From assembly GCF_963664415.1 (NCBI RefSeq), contig NZ_OY761445.1, positions 2,196,501-2,260,500 of the forward strand: a stretch of 64,000 nt of DNA, written 5' to 3'. The position numbers were made by a program, and so were the translations under genes. The stretch comes from an uncultured Desulfobacter sp. GTDB taxonomy: Bacteria; Desulfobacterota; Desulfobacteria; Desulfobacterales; Desulfobacteraceae. Under the pieces are notes generated by a model, which was not told where the DNA came from, searched no databases, and was given only the letters and a program-made list of their open reading frames with translations. Shown piece after piece: positions 63,205-64,000 of this stretch. Positions within the stretch are counted from its first letter, which is position 1. Every line of letters starts with the position of its first letter.

Positions 63205-63917
63205 TGGAACATGAACTCATCATACACAACCTAAACAAAACCGACGCGACAGGCAGCTATTTGCTAAACAACATCAATCTTACCCTGCCCCGGGGCAGCC
63301 GCCTGTCTGTGTTAGGCCCTTCGGGCAGCGGAAAAACCACACTATTGCGCATGATTGCAGGGCTTGACACACCGAGTTCAGGCGATATCCGATTCAGCGG
63401 CGCTTCTATCCTGGATCTGCCCCCATACAAGCGCAACTTCGGCATGATGTTCCAGGACTATGCATTGTTCCCCCATATGAATGTATCTGCCAATATTGCA
63501 TTCGGCCTAAAAATGAAGGGTATCCCCAGACAGAAGCAGATCCCAATTGTAAAACAGATGCTGACCCTGACCAATCTTGAGGGCTTTGGACATCGCAAAA
63601 TAGATGAACTGTCCGGGGGCGAGCGCCAGCGGGTGGCCCTGGCAAGAACCCTTGCCCCGGGCCCCAGGCTGCTCATGCTGGACGAACCGTTAAGCGCACT
63701 GGACCGGGTCTTGCGAAAACACCTGCTGGCTCAGCTTACGCAGATTTTTTCCCAGCTGCACATCACGACCATCTTTGTCACCCATGACCACGAAGAAGCA
63801 TTTGCCGCAGGCGATCAAATTATCCTAATGAACCAAGGTTGCATTGTCCAATCCGGCACCCCCGAAGATCTTTCACAACACCCGGTGAATGACTGGGTCC
63901 GGCAGTTTATGGGTTAA
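63204..63917 (+). CDS. thiQ: Thiamine-type ABC transporter ATPase
   Basis: 237 residues. Walker A GPSGSGKTTLLRMIAGL, Q-loop FQDYALFPHMNV, signature LSGGERQR, Walker B LLMLDEPLSALD, switch histidine in FVTHDHEEA. No regulatory C-terminal domain. Its ATG shares a base with the thiP stop (TAATG), so the three genes form one translationally coupled unit. Confidence 0.88.
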   Translation: MEHELIIHNLNKTDATGSYLLNNINLTLPRGSRLSVLGPSGSGKTTLLRMIAGLDTPSSGDIRFSGASILDLPPYKRNFGMMFQDYALFPHMNVSANIAFGLKMKGIPRQKQIPIVKQMLTLTNLEGFGHRKIDELSGGERQRVALARTLAPGPRLLMLDEPLSALDRVLRKHLLAQLTQIFSQLHITTIFVTHDHEEAFAAGDQIILMNQGCIVQSGTPEDLSQHPVNDWVRQFMG

Positions 63918-64000
63918 AGAAAGTCCCATTCCTCAAGAATTGTTCTTGCCTCTTGATGCCCTTACAAATATAATCAGGTAGTTCATTTTCCTATAGCCCA

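Noticed and set aside
1..64000. CRISPR array, tRNA or rRNA genes
   Set aside because: I saw no regularly spaced direct repeats and no cloverleaf-type or rRNA-like sequence while reading both strands; no computed search was possible.

Overview
The window looks like chromosome of a strictly anaerobic, probably sulfate-reducing bacterium of the Desulfobacterota (Desulfobacter-like). This is inferred from gene content: hybrid-cluster protein Hcp, a tetrahaem NapC/NirT cytochrome, a GlcD/GlcF-type 2-hydroxyacid oxidase, a PEP-CTERM protein, a TrmH/NadE/TSUP/YbaK operon and an N-acetylglutaminylglutamine amide (NAGGN) remnant. Base composition is moderate and fairly even, apart from AT-rich intergenic regions and insertion sequences.

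Layout. 1-4.3 kb: 3' half of polyphosphate kinase, a NagD-like HAD phosphatase, a PEP-CTERM protein with a clear terminator, and a methyltransferase/isochorismatase-fold pair. 4.4-12.1 kb: one minus-strand operon of a TonB-dependent receptor, a NikA-like binding protein, a methyltransferase, two permeases and two ATPases, which looks like envelope-spanning uptake of a metal complex or small peptide. 12.4-17.5 kb: a wrecked LysE exporter beside an intact Lrp-type regulator, a patatin-like protein, DHH phosphoesterase, purine nucleoside phosphorylase, an SH3 protein and a wrecked EamA transporter. 17.5-23.8 kb: a class II aldolase heading a complete Opp/Dpp-type ABC operon. 24.1-27.4 kb: plus-strand housekeeping operon ending in a terminator, followed by an IS1634-type transposase.

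29.5-34.4 kb is a nitrogen-oxide stress module that has been switched off. A NapC/NirT cytochrome gene precedes a 72-codon stub that resembles the start of a hydroxylamine-oxidoreductase-like multihaem cytochrome. The hcp gene facing it is split by a 2,106-bp insertion sequence with perfect ends and a 5-bp target duplication (ATCGT). The hcp promoter still carries an exact FNR-type box correctly spaced from a -10. 34.5-44.4 kb: glcD-glcF, an RluA pseudouridine synthase, a SNF2 ATPase paired with a SWIM/AT-hook/winged-helix protein, and a YitT membrane protein.

44.6-53.9 kb holds more decay: the NAGGN synthetase and M42 peptidase genes are fused by deletion, and an RND efflux operon has a beheaded adaptor and a pump lacking its central membrane segments, with only the outer-membrane channel whole. 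A PIF1-like helicase lies between them. 54.1-64 kb: a CoA-disulfide-reductase-like flavoprotein with a sensor kinase, a cupin regulator with an acyl-CoA synthetase, and a thiamine-type ABC transporter (thiBPQ) preceded by a large heptamer-built palindrome.

Two signals stand out beyond gene calls. At least five (possibly seven) intergenic sites carry related, hairpin-forming elements of about 45 nt (core GTTGTGGG ... CCAGG-CGG-CCATGRCYGTT) that match no feature I can name. In addition, several transporter and biosynthesis genes have lost their middles or fronts while their ends remain, a recurrent deletion pattern suggesting ongoing genome decay.
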